The notes beneath the pieces are model-generated. The model saw only the letters and a program-made list of their open reading frames with translations, was not told the origin of the DNA and ran no database searches. Position numbers and translations under genes: made by a program. A DNA stretch of 33,350 nucleotides from Phycisphaerae bacterium (GTDB lineage: Bacteria > Planctomycetota > Phycisphaerae > Sedimentisphaerales > Anaerohalosphaeraceae): positions 1-33,350 of the forward strand of contig JAOUFG010000018.1 of assembly GCA_029858345.1 (NCBI GenBank), written 5' to 3'. Shown one piece after another: positions 1 through 6,968 of the stretch. The stretch's first letter is position 1. Every line of letters starts with the position of its first letter.

Positions 1-1
1 A

Positions 2-85
2 GACGCTGTATCAAACGAAAAAGCAAACGCAGAGAGCTTGCTCGGTTTTATCATTACAAGCGACATAAGCTATTGGCTCCACTAA
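2..85 (+). CDS. Possible 3' end of a truncated gene (CBS-domain-like tail)
   Basis: An open frame enters from the left edge and stops at TAA 83-85, giving 27 residues. It ends with an LLGFIITSDI-type stretch that resembles the last strand and turn of a CBS domain. Two other frames are also open over most of this short piece, so the reading frame rests only on the plausibility of the peptide. Nothing else in the window belongs to it. Confidence 0.25.
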   Translation, partial: DAVSNEKANAESLLGFIITSDISYWLH

Positions 86-108
86 GGGTTAAAGAACGAA
101 AATGAAAT

Positions 109-139
109 TGGACAGTAAAACTAATAATACTGTTACAAT
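109..139 (+). promoter_or_regulatory. Candidate promoter of the truncated rnpB copy
   Basis: TACAAT (134-139) lies exactly six bases before the start of the rnpB-like segment, the same spacing as TATAAT before the intact rnpB. The -35 is poor: TGGACA at 109-114 with a 19-base spacer. It may be the ancestral rnpB promoter or a decayed copy. The sequence differs from the intact promoter, so the duplication stops at the transcription start. Confidence 0.35.
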
Positions 140-145
140 AACCCC

Positions 146-223
146 TTGAGTGGGTCGGGCGGTCGCCGGATTGAGAGACATCCGGAGGAAAGTCCGAGCA
201 GGGCAGGGCAACGGTGGTGGCTA
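146..223 (+). pseudogene. Truncated duplicate of the 5' end of RNase P RNA
   Basis: These 78 bases match 2190-2267, the 5' end of the intact RNase P RNA gene, with only two substitutions. The copy includes the 5' strand of P1, the following helices and the conserved GGAAAGTCCG block. It ends abruptly in GGTGGTGGCTA, after which the sequence is unrelated to rnpB. Since the rest of the catalytic core is missing it cannot be a working ribozyme. Its orientation matches the intact gene and both copies start at the same base, so the pair forms a direct repeat around about 2 kb. It could be a recombination scar, an attachment-site-like duplication, or the remnant of a displaced gene. Confidence 0.92.
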
Positions 224-438
224 CGCCAGAGGTATCGCCTCCAACGCCATCGATGGCATCAAAGTCGCCGAAGCAATACTATCGCTGTAAGGATTCTTAC
301 GAAATCAGCAAAAAAGCAGTTGGAATACTTGGCTGGGTGAGTTAAGATTTTGTAGGAATTGGCGGAAAAGATTTGTGGAGCAGAAATGGAGTTATTTATT
401 TAGCCACAGAGGGACACAGGGATTTTGGAGATACTGAG
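224..438. other. Unassigned sequence after the rnpB fragment
   Basis: Immediately past the junction at 223/224 one frame reads as a natural-looking protein tail ending YARGIASNAIDGIKV plus seven residues and stopping at TAA 288-290. It would be the 3' end of some gene joined to the rnpB fragment; I cannot name it. The remainder, to the start of the next gene, is AT-rich. It contains a CCACAGAGGGACACAGGGA stretch of the kind found scattered in accessory DNA. No further gene is seen. Confidence 0.35.
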
Positions 439-1491
439 ATGACCGACATGAAAAAAGTCAGAGAAGGTGGATATCACAAAAACACATCAGAACCAGAAAA
501 AATAGAAAATAAATCCGATGATATTATCGGTGACACTTGGAATTTCTGCGGGCTTTCCGTAAATATTAAAAACTTGTATCCTAAACTAAAATCTCGGTGG
601 GTTCAGATAATTTTTATTTGTTTAATACTCGCCGTTTTAGCGATATGCTTCATTTTCAACAAACTTTCCAGTTCAGGCAAACCTATAAACAACCAAATAG
701 AATCTGAAACAAGCGTTGAATCTTCGCCTGGAAAGACCCAGCAAAGCATCACAGGAGATGGTAATATTCAGACTGCAACAACAGGTAACAATAGTCCTAT
801 TGTAGATGGTGATTATGTTGCAGGTAATAAAGTTGCATATAACATTTACAATAATAGCGTCACAAATAAAAGCCAATCCGGAGACTTGGTTTCTGATTCA
901 TCTCTACTTGATTTCTTTTACCGATACTCCTCAGCTTTTAACCAAATTATCAATAGTGTGCCACAGGATTTACTCCAAGGTTTGCCGGGGTTTTTACAAA
1001 AATCATACAGCATGAAGGTTGTCGTATCTAAATGCCATGGTATAGGATTCGAATATACGGTACCATCAAATACTCCAGAAATAACAATGATTCATACGGA
1101 TGCACCAATTGAAAGGCATTTTTTTATAAAATATACAAATAACCCTGACTTCCCAATATCTACAGAGTTTATTAAGGTAACAGAGAAGGACATATTATGG
1201 TCAGGGGCCAACTTTGTTGGCAGTAAACAGGTTTTTTGGGTCACTGAAAAAGCGGATTTGCAAGCAATTGACATGAGAATAAAATATTCAGAAAAGGATG
1301 AGTTTAAGAATATTAGTTATCTTTGGCTATTTGGCAGCAACTCAAATGAGTATTGGAGTCAGAAAGATCCTGTAGAGCTTGCTAAAAAGAATGCGATTGG
1401 GCTTATTAAAACGTATATAAGCAAACAAGAAGCTGAGGCCAGCTATAATTCTTACAAAAATTCGCTGGGTGGCAAGGGAGATTTTAATTGA
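439..1491 (+). CDS. Membrane-anchored protein of unknown function
   Basis: The product is 350 residues. The ATG at 439 has GGAG eight bases upstream and is preferred to an in-frame TTG at 373. Residues 1-53 are polar and probably cytoplasmic, and one strongly hydrophobic helix follows at about 54-73. A low-complexity linker rich in Gly, Asn, Ser and Thr covers about 100-145 and includes GDGNIQTATTGNNSPIVDGD. The C-terminal 200 residues look globular and end in a charged helix. Gly/Asn linkers of this kind occur in many unrelated membrane-tethered proteins, so they do not reveal function. The gene is clearly more AT-rich than the core genes and lies between the two rnpB copies, which suggests a transferred gene. 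I recognise no family. Confidence 0.8.
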   Translation: MTDMKKVREGGYHKNTSEPEKIENKSDDIIGDTWNFCGLSVNIKNLYPKLKSRWVQIIFICLILAVLAICFIFNKLSSSGKPINNQIESETSVESSPGKTQQSITGDGNIQTATTGNNSPIVDGDYVAGNKVAYNIYNNSVTNKSQSGDLVSDSSLLDFFYRYSSAFNQIINSVPQDLLQGLPGFLQKSYSMKVVVSKCHGIGFEYTVPSNTPEITMIHTDAPIERHFFIKYTNNPDFPISTEFIKVTEKDILWSGANFVGSKQVFWVTEKADLQAIDMRIKYSEKDEFKNISYLWLFGSNSNEYWSQKDPVELAKKNAIGLIKTYISKQEAEASYNSYKNSLGGKGDFN

Positions 1492-1558
1492 AGAATGAAA
1501 AGCCTCTCGTCGCTGTGCGATACAGGTCGCCCAAGAGGAAAAGAGCTAAAAAACTAGA

Positions 1559-1602
1559 CCACCCCGGCCTTCGGCCACCCCTCCTTGAAAAGGAGGGGAG
1601 TT
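1559..1602. repeat. 44-bp palindromic repeat, left copy
   Basis: It contains two hairpins: GGCC-TTC-GGCC, then CCCCTCCTT-GAA-AAGGAGGGG (arms 1578-1586 and 1590-1598). The same 44-bp unit recurs at 2066-2109 on the other side of the DUF559 gene. The two copies differ in the first hairpin by a compensating pair change. It resembles the REP-like palindromes spread through many bacterial genomes. Confidence 0.85.
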
Positions 1603-1615
1603 GTTGTAAAAAGCT

Positions 1616-1650
1616 CTCCCCCTGCCAAGGGGGAGTACCCGCAGGGGGAG
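1616..1650. repeat. C-rich/G-rich palindrome with two alternative pairings
   Basis: CTCCCCCT (1616-1623) can pair with AGGGGGAG (1628-1635). Extended to CTCCCCCTGC (1616-1625) it can instead pair with GCAGGGGGAG (1641-1650). It follows the left 44-bp repeat directly and is probably a second REP-like unit. No copy of this part lies downstream of the DUF559 gene. Confidence 0.7.
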
Positions 1651-1690
1651 GGGGTGTAAAACAGGGAAATTCCTTATTTGCGGATTATGT

Positions 1691-2065
1691 ATGGATGAAC
1701 AATGTTTGAACAACCATCCGGATCTGAAAACGTTTCGGCGACAGTTGAGGAATCAGCTTACTCCGGCTGAGGCAAAACTCTGGGATTATTTAAAGGGCAA
1801 AAAGCTCGAAGGACGCAAGTTCCGGCGACAACACAGCGTCGGACCATTCATCCTGGACTTTTATTGTCCGGCTGAACGGCTGGGGATTGAACTGGACGGC
1901 CAGCCGCATTTTCATCCTGCTGCGAGAGAGTATGATCGAGAGCGGGATATCTTTTTAGCATTCTATGGGATTCGCGTGTTGCGATTTGAAAACCACTACA
2001 TTTTTAATCGTTCTGAATATGTTTTAAACTGCATCAAAGGGTATTTTGGCAGCACAGGGAAATAA
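1691..2065 (+). CDS. DUF559 / Vsr-like endonuclease-domain protein
   Basis: This 124-residue protein covers the whole DUF559 domain. It has an N-terminal helix with the family pattern LRNQLTPAEAKLWDYLK, then FRRQHSVGPFILDFYC, IELDGQPH, a YDRERD helix and IRVLRFEN. DUF559 is related to the very-short-patch-repair and PD-(D/E)XK nuclease fold. The Asp of LDFYC and the Glu/Asp of IELDG are the likely metal ligands. The family is very common as single genes scattered in environmental genomes and its substrate is unknown. Here it has its own palindromic repeats on both sides, ends one base before the right-hand repeat, and sits inside the segment between the rnpB copies. ATG 1691 is used; no strong ribosome binding site is visible. 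Confidence 0.88.
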   Translation: MDEQCLNNHPDLKTFRRQLRNQLTPAEAKLWDYLKGKKLEGRKFRRQHSVGPFILDFYCPAERLGIELDGQPHFHPAAREYDRERDIFLAFYGIRVLRFENHYIFNRSEYVLNCIKGYFGSTGK

Positions 2066-2109
2066 CCACCCCGCCCTTCGGGCACCCCTCCTTGAAAAGG
2101 AGGGGAGTT
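2066..2109. repeat. 44-bp palindromic repeat, right copy
   Basis: Second copy of the unit at 1559-1602, starting right after the DUF559 stop codon. The first hairpin reads GCCC-TTC-GGGC instead of GGCC-TTC-GGCC, a paired change that keeps the stem. The 9-bp hairpin with the GAA loop is unchanged. It may also act as the end of the DUF559 transcript, though no U-tract follows. Confidence 0.85.
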
Positions 2110-2154
2110 TTAAAATCTCCGCGATGCATCCTCTTTATTGTTGCGCTGTTCTTC

Positions 2155-2183
2155 TTGACCCTTCTTTCTGGTGGGGGTATAAT
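2155..2183 (+). promoter_or_regulatory. Promoter of rnpB
   Basis: TTGACC (2155-2160), a 17-base spacer and a perfect TATAAT (2178-2183). The expected start is at about 2190-2191, which matches the first base of P1 of RNase P RNA. This is one of the strongest promoters in the window, as expected for an abundant stable RNA. Confidence 0.88.
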
Positions 2184-2190
2184 CAAGGTT

Positions 2191-2573
<383 letters not shown>

Positions 2574-2618
2574 TTAATTGTATATTGATGATTGTAGATT
2601 GTATAATGGAAACTGAAG

Positions 2619-2815
2619 ATGAAAGTTCTTGTGATCAATGCCGGCAGCAGCTCGGTCAAGTATCAGCTTTATGAAATGCCCGAAGAACGTGTTCTTGCCA
2701 AGGGCACTCTTGAACGGCCATGTCCAAACTGAGTTATTCGTACAGCGGGCAGGTTTATACCGTTGACACAAACGTGCCAGATCACGACACCGCGATGGGG
2801 CTGATTTTACAGACG
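2619..2815 (+). pseudogene. ackA: Acetate kinase remnant, frameshifted and truncated
   Basis: From ATG 2619 the frame reads like the N-terminus of acetate kinase: [20 protein letters not shown], then LAKGTLER. The family's NAGSSSxK phosphate-binding motif is present. The frame then stops at a TGA soon after 2720. The homology continues in another frame with [20 protein letters not shown] and MGLILQT, so there is an indel near 2715. It ends at about 2815, leaving only the first 65-70 of about 400 residues. Intact enzyme would make acetyl phosphate or ATP at the end of fermentation. A functional copy is presumably elsewhere. The remnant begins 46 bases after rnpB. Confidence 0.9.
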
Positions 2816-2839
2816 GGGCAGCGATACAAAGTATCGTCG

Positions 2840-2863
2840 CTTTGGCTAATTAAGCGGCCAAAG
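2840..2863. terminator. Hairpin after the ackA remnant
   Basis: CTTTGGC (2840-2846) pairs with GCCAAAG (2857-2863), and GCGATAC/GTATCG-like pairing lies just before it at 2821-2836. There is no long U-tract on either strand. It lies between a plus-strand remnant and a convergent minus-strand gene, so a terminator role is plausible but weakly supported. Confidence 0.35.
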
Positions 2864-2896
2864 CACCGTGAAAACAAACCCTGTTTGAAAAAGAGC

Positions 2897-3235
2897 TTAT
2901 CGGGCTTTCAATGATTCGATTTCTTCTTTGAGTTTTTCGTTCTCGAGAGTCAAAGCTTGATTGCGATCCTCGGTTTCCGCTAACATTTGCAGCGTCTTAA
3001 TGGTCGTGGAACCGAATTTTTCATCTGCTTTGGCCTTTTCCGCCTCAATTTCCTCAATCTGCTTTTTCAGGTCCTGAATTTGGGCGTCTTTTTCTGCGAG
3101 TTGTTTTTTGAGCTGAAGATTTTCGTTTGCAACCAGGCGGGCCTTCCGAATCTGGCTGGCATCGGATTTCTGGCAACCGGTCAGGAGAAAAGTCCCTAAT
3201 ACGGCTGTCAATACAACGATTGTCATATGTCTCAT
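2897..3235 (-). CDS. Small coiled-coil lipoprotein
   Basis: This 112-residue exported protein starts with a signal peptide and lipobox ending LLTGC (lipid-modified Cys21). Residues about 28-112 are almost one continuous heptad-patterned coiled coil, with segments such as LQLKKQLAEKDAQIQDLKKQ and ENEKLKEEIESLK. This architecture suits a trimeric or dimeric periplasmic rod tied to a membrane, in the manner of Lpp, but the sequence is not Lpp itself. ATG 3235 is chosen because GGAGG stands a few bases upstream and the signal peptide begins there. A longer upstream opening in the same frame is only the antisense of ftsW. The gene is divergent from ftsW and has its own promoter. Confidence 0.85.
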   Translation of the reverse strand: MRHMTIVVLTAVLGTFLLTGCQKSDASQIRKARLVANENLQLKKQLAEKDAQIQDLKKQIEEIEAEKAKADEKFGSTTIKTLQMLAETEDRNQALTLENEKLKEEIESLKAR

Positions 3236-3269
3236 AAAACCTCCGGGTTCATTTTCTTTTAAGGACTTT

Positions 3270-3297
3270 ATTCTAATATAAAACCGATCTGAATCAA
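3270..3297 (-). promoter_or_regulatory. Promoter of the small coiled-coil lipoprotein
   Basis: On the minus strand TTGATT (3297-3292), a 16-base spacer and TAGAAT (3275-3270). The predicted start lies about 30 bases before the ATG, leaving room for the GGAGG site. Confidence 0.6.
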
Positions 3298-3379
3298 CAG
3301 AATTTCCGATTTGTTCTAAAGGTATCGGCACCTTTCTCTTTTTTGTTGAAAAAGGCGGTTTTCTGCCGAAGTAACCCGT

Positions 3380-4576
3380 ATGTCTATTAAAGAGCCGACA
3401 ATTCGCTATGATCGAATCATCGAAACGGTGGTCCTGCTGCTGATGGCCACGGGGACGGTATTTGTGTTTTCTGCCGGAGCGACGGTCAACGGGGATTACG
3501 ATCTGAGCCAGTTTTACAATATGACCACCCTGAAGCAGTTGATCTTTTTCCCGCTGGCGGTATTGGTAATGTATGGGGTCTCGGCTATCGACTACCGGCG
3601 ATTCAGCGTCACACAGCGTCCCCCCGGATATTCGCCGACGCCGTATTTGTCCGTGATTGCACTGCTTCTTTTGGTTGCGGTGCTGATTTGGGGGGTAGAA
3701 CGGAATTATTCCAAACGCTGGCTGGACCTGGCTCCGGGTTCGGTTTATATCAGCTTTCAGCCCTCTGAACTGGCTAAATGGGTCATGATTCTGTTTTTGG
3801 CCGCCTATTTGGAGCGCTATTCGAGTACAATAGGGCAGTTTGGGACCCGGTTTGTTCCTGTATGCCTCATTGCGGGATTTGTTGTTGGGCTGATTGTTAT
3901 CGAGGATTTCGGTACCGCGGCATTTATCGCAATGATTACCTTTATCATGCTGCTGCTGGGGGGGGCCAAACTCTGGCATCTGTTTTCTCCGCTCCCTGTA
4001 GTACTGCCTGCCTTTGCATGGGCGATTCTGAGCAGTCCGACACGGATCAACCGCATTAAGAGTTTTCTTGACCCTTCGGGCATGCAGTATCAGGCCCGGC
4101 AGTCGTTGATCGCCATCAGCACCGGGGGGATGCTTGGCAAGGGGCTCGGAAGGGGGGTCATTAAATACGGGCATCTTCCGGAAGACACGACGGATTTCAT
4201 TTTTTCGATCATTGCCGAGGAGATGGGGATTGCGGCGTGTGTATTTGTGATTCTGTTGTTTATTATCTTTGCGATTGCCGGCGTTATGGTTGTCTTTCGT
4301 TGTCGCGACCGGTTTGGCCGGCTTGTCGCGGCGGGGATTGTCATGGCGATTACGATTCAGGCCGCAGTCAATATCGGCGTGGTTACCGTGGTGCTGCCGA
4401 CGAAAGGCATCCCGCTGCCGTTTATCAGTGCCGGCGGTACCAGTATGCTGCTGACTGCCGCGGCAGTGGGAATTCTGCTGAACATCGCGCGGCATGGAAG
4501 CGAACCGGCCTTTAATTTAAAGAATACCATACCTGTTATAACAAACATTTCACAGGACAATCATGAATCGCATTGA
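3380..4576 (+). CDS. ftsW: SEDS-family lipid II polymerase FtsW/RodA type, probably FtsW
   Basis: This 398-residue inner-membrane protein has about ten hydrophobic helices. SEDS proteins polymerise lipid II into peptidoglycan glycan strands together with a class B penicillin-binding protein. Family hallmarks are present: FQPSELAKW, EDFGTA, RIKSFLDP with a following YQARQSLIAI, GGMLGKGLGRG, LPEDTTDFIFSIIAEEMG, and near the end VVLPTKGIPLPFISAGGTS. The overlap of 14 bases with murG points to FtsW rather than RodA, because ftsW-murG is the classic division-and-wall cluster order. No good ribosome binding site precedes ATG 3380, but no other start fits. An intact SEDS-MurG pair implies that this organism makes peptidoglycan. 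Confidence 0.93.
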   Translation: MSIKEPTIRYDRIIETVVLLLMATGTVFVFSAGATVNGDYDLSQFYNMTTLKQLIFFPLAVLVMYGVSAIDYRRFSVTQRPPGYSPTPYLSVIALLLLVAVLIWGVERNYSKRWLDLAPGSVYISFQPSELAKWVMILFLAAYLERYSSTIGQFGTRFVPVCLIAGFVVGLIVIEDFGTAAFIAMITFIMLLLGGAKLWHLFSPLPVVLPAFAWAILSSPTRINRIKSFLDPSGMQYQARQSLIAISTGGMLGKGLGRGVIKYGHLPEDTTDFIFSIIAEEMGIAACVFVILLFIIFAIAGVMVVFRCRDRFGRLVAAGIVMAITIQAAVNIGVVTVVLPTKGIPLPFISAGGTSMLLTAAAVGILLNIARHGSEPAFNLKNTIPVITNISQDNHESH

Positions 4577-5678
4577 TACCATGGATGGACGGCACTATTT
4601 TTTTGCCGGCGGCGGAACGGGGGGGCATATCTACCCGGCGCTGGCGGTCGCTGAGCAGATTACGCAGGCCAACGACGGCAGTTCAATCCTGTTTTTTTGC
4701 AGCAGCCGGGAGATTGACGCGCGCATCCTGTCCCAAAGCGGATATGAGTTCCTGCCGCTGCCGGCGATCGGACTCAGCAGGAGCCCAAGGCGGATTTTAC
4801 AATTTTGTATGCAATTGGTCAAAAGCTACTATTTTGTCAAACATATCCTAACACCGCTTCGTAAAAACGCCGTTGTTATCGGAACCGGCGGATTTGTCAC
4901 GGCTCCGGTTGTGTTCGCGGCCAAAGCATTGGGGATTCCGGTCTATCTGATCAACGTGGACACCGTTCCCGGCAAGGCCAACCGGGTTCTCGCCCGATAC
5001 GCCAAAAAGGTGTTCGTGCAGTTCGAACAATCACGCCCGTTTTTTGCCAATCGCGATGTGGAGGTCGTGGGCTGCCCGCTGCGAAGCGATTTCCAAAGCC
5101 CATCCCGGCACAAGGCATTTTCCGAACTGGCTCTGGAAGAAGGCAAAAAGGTTCTCTTGATCACCGGGGCCTCCAGCGGGGCGGCCAATATCAATAACGC
5201 CATGATTTCCATCCTGCCGGAATTGACCGAGTTTGCTAATGATTGGCAGGTCGTGCATCTGACAGGAATGCTGCACATCGATGAAGTCAAACAGGCGATT
5301 GAAGGATTGGATATCACCTACCACGCCGTGGATTATTACGACGACATGCCATCGCTGCTGGCTGCAGCGGATGTGGTGGTCGGCAGGGCGGGCGCTGTCA
5401 GCATCGCCGAGTTCGCCGCCGCGGGCAAACCCGCCATCTGCCTGCCGTATCCGTATCACAAAGACAACCACCAGCACAAAAACGCCCAGGTCCTCGTTGA
5501 TGCCGGCGCCGCCATCATTGTCGAAGATAATATCGACTCATCCGCCCAAACGGCACAAGACCTGCTGACAGCCCTCAAAGAACTGATGGGCAACGAATCC
5601 AAACGCATTGCTATGTCCGCCTGTGCCAGAGATATCGGCACAACGACCGCTGGAAAACAGATTATTGATTCGTTGTAG
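4563..5678 (+). CDS. murG: UDP-N-acetylglucosamine transferase MurG
   Basis: MurG transfers GlcNAc from UDP-GlcNAc to lipid I, making lipid II on the inner face of the membrane. The protein is 371 residues, the usual size. The N-terminal donor-loop motif GGGTGGHIYPALA is at residues 16-28. The C-terminal UDP-binding part shows GRAGAVSIAEFAAAGKPAI, LPYPYHKDNHQHKNA and a following LVDAGAA. ATG 4563 overlaps the end of ftsW by 14 bases and has AGGA six bases upstream, so the two genes are probably translationally coupled. An ATG at 4581 is the alternative. The gene ends about 20 bases from the convergent gene at 5701. Confidence 0.97.
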   Translation: MNRIDTMDGRHYFFAGGGTGGHIYPALAVAEQITQANDGSSILFFCSSREIDARILSQSGYEFLPLPAIGLSRSPRRILQFCMQLVKSYYFVKHILTPLRKNAVVIGTGGFVTAPVVFAAKALGIPVYLINVDTVPGKANRVLARYAKKVFVQFEQSRPFFANRDVEVVGCPLRSDFQSPSRHKAFSELALEEGKKVLLITGASSGAANINNAMISILPELTEFANDWQVVHLTGMLHIDEVKQAIEGLDITYHAVDYYDDMPSLLAAADVVVGRAGAVSIAEFAAAGKPAICLPYPYHKDNHQHKNAQVLVDAGAAIIVEDNIDSSAQTAQDLLTALKELMGNESKRIAMSACARDIGTTTAGKQIIDSL

Positions 5679-5700
5679 AAAGAGTGAACTCGCCCTAAGT

Positions 5701-6183
5701 TTAACGATGGTAGTAAAATCGGTTTCTTTCAGGGGCATATACAATCAGACGAGTTGTTGAGCATAAGAGTAATTTATCGACATCTGAAATGTCCCAAAGA
5801 GGATCATGGTATTCAGAGGGCCATGTATCCGGGCCAAATTCGGTGAAAAAATCAGGCAGCCCAGTTATTTCTTCGAAATCTTCAAGTTTTAGACCGAGCT
5901 CCTTCATTATAAATTGCTCACATTCTTCAGAACTGGAGAGAGAAAAGGCAATATAAAGGTCGGGATCCAAAAAACCTCTGTGTGCATAATAAAGCCGAGT
6001 CGCATCTTCGGGAAGGGGTATGGAAGCTCTAATTCTATTGCGAGCATTAGTTTCGCTTTCGATATGAGGCGTATTTAGTGATTTGGTTAACTGGTATACA
6101 GCGGAAGCATAGAAACCAGCGAGGAATATGACAGTAAAAAGCAATAAAGCAAAAATCGTTTTTACAGCAGATTTGGTATTCAT
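5701..6183 (-). CDS. Exported or membrane-anchored protein, unknown
   Basis: A 160-residue protein with a hydrophobic segment at about residues 8-30, either an uncleaved anchor or a signal peptide. The outer part is acidic and contains IPLPEDATRLYYAHRGFLDPD, IAFSLSSSEECEQFI and LPDFFTEFGPDTWP. I recognise no family and see no catalytic motif. The start is well supported: AAGGAAGG lies just before ATG 6183. The gene is convergent with murG and follows pgsA by 24 bases on the other side, so it is probably read from the pgsA transcript. Confidence 0.8.
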   Translation of the reverse strand: MNTKSAVKTIFALLLFTVIFLAGFYASAVYQLTKSLNTPHIESETNARNRIRASIPLPEDATRLYYAHRGFLDPDLYIAFSLSSSEECEQFIMKELGLKLEDFEEITGLPDFFTEFGPDTWPSEYHDPLWDISDVDKLLLCSTTRLIVYAPERNRFYYHR

Positions 6184-6207
6184 ATAATTCCTTCCTTTTC
6201 AAAATGC

Positions 6208-6831
6208 CTATTTAATGCGTCTTGTCAGGGATTGGATTCCGCTCAGGACGGTGGCGAAGATCATAAGGGCGTAGGTGATGAGGGTGAACCAGTCGCCCCA
6301 GGGGCGTTCGACGTAGGCCCAGCCGAAGATGACGGTGCCGATACCGAAAGACTGGAGGAACATTTTAAGCTTGCCGGACCAGATGGCGCCGAATTGCACG
6401 CCCCGGCTTTCGGCGATGTGCCGCAGCGTCTGGACAATGACCTCGCGGGCAAAAATCGTAATGGCCGTGCCCCAGTGGATGATATCAAGCGTCAGTTCCG
6501 AAAATCCAAAACAGACCAATCTTGGCTGATTGACCCAGGCGAAGCAGAAATACGCCCCGCACACGAGGAATTTGTCGGCCAGCGGGTCCATGGTGCGGCC
6601 GAATTTGCTGGTGACCTCGAACTTGCGGGCGAGGTAGCCGTCCACGATATCGGTCAGCCCGGTGACGACGAACAGGATGAACGCGCCCAGCAGCAGGTTG
6701 GCCGGTTTATCCTGACCCGTTTTGGGGGCGTAGATGATGAGTCCCAGGAAGATGACCGTCAATACCAGCCGCCCGACTGTCAGGGCGTTGGGAATATGCT
6801 TCATGATGCCTTTGTCTTGTTTTTCCGTCAT
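6208..6831 (-). CDS. pgsA: CDP-diacylglycerol-glycerol-3-phosphate phosphatidyltransferase
   Basis: PgsA makes phosphatidylglycerol phosphate, the first committed step to phosphatidylglycerol and cardiolipin. The CDP-alcohol phosphotransferase motif DGx2ARx8Gx3Dx3D is complete: D64, G65, A68, R69, G78, D82 and D86 in the stretch VDGYLARKFEVTSKFG. Six or so membrane helices follow, and the length of 207 residues is typical. Two starts compete. ATG 6831 lies only a base or two after the transcription start predicted from the promoter at 6840-6868. ATG 6807 has an AAAGG site and begins MKHIPNALTVGRL, closer to family N-termini. A related CDP-alcohol transferase activity cannot be excluded. Confidence 0.9.
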   Translation of the reverse strand: MTEKQDKGIMKHIPNALTVGRLVLTVIFLGLIIYAPKTGQDKPANLLLGAFILFVVTGLTDIVDGYLARKFEVTSKFGRTMDPLADKFLVCGAYFCFAWVNQPRLVCFGFSELTLDIIHWGTAITIFAREVIVQTLRHIAESRGVQFGAIWSGKLKMFLQSFGIGTVIFGWAYVERPWGDWFTLITYALMIFATVLSGIQSLTRRIK

Positions 6832-6839
6832 GGTCGCCG

Positions 6840-6868
6840 ATTATAGTAGGGCGGGTTGGATTAGGCAA
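6840..6868 (-). promoter_or_regulatory. Promoter of pgsA
   Basis: Minus strand TTGCCT (6868-6863), 17-base spacer, perfect TATAAT (6845-6840). The start falls at about 6833, so translation from ATG 6831 would be leaderless, while ATG 6807 would have a leader of about 26 bases. Confidence 0.7.
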
Positions 6869-6968
6869 GCATATTAAGGGTTCCTGTTGAGTATCGTTAA
6901 CCATAACCTCTTTTGTTGCTGAAAACCTGCCGGTAGGATGCCAGCGATACTGTGAGGCCCGCGTTGGA

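Noticed and set aside
146-340. A 64-codon frame over the rnpB fragment
   Set aside because: It begins inside a copy of a structural RNA and gives an Arg-rich peptide with no binding site before it.
1488-1709. A 73-codon frame before the DUF559 gene
   Set aside because: Most of it translates the palindromic repeats, so it is a by-product of repeat sequence.
2897-4495. A 532-codon open frame on the minus strand
   Set aside because: Only its last 112 codons are a gene (the small lipoprotein). The rest is the antisense of ftsW, low in complexity and very rich in Arg, His, Asn and Gln.
6232-6846. A 204-codon plus-strand frame opposite pgsA
   Set aside because: The minus strand carries the complete CDP-alcohol transferase motif; the plus frame is an antisense shadow rich in Asp and Gly.
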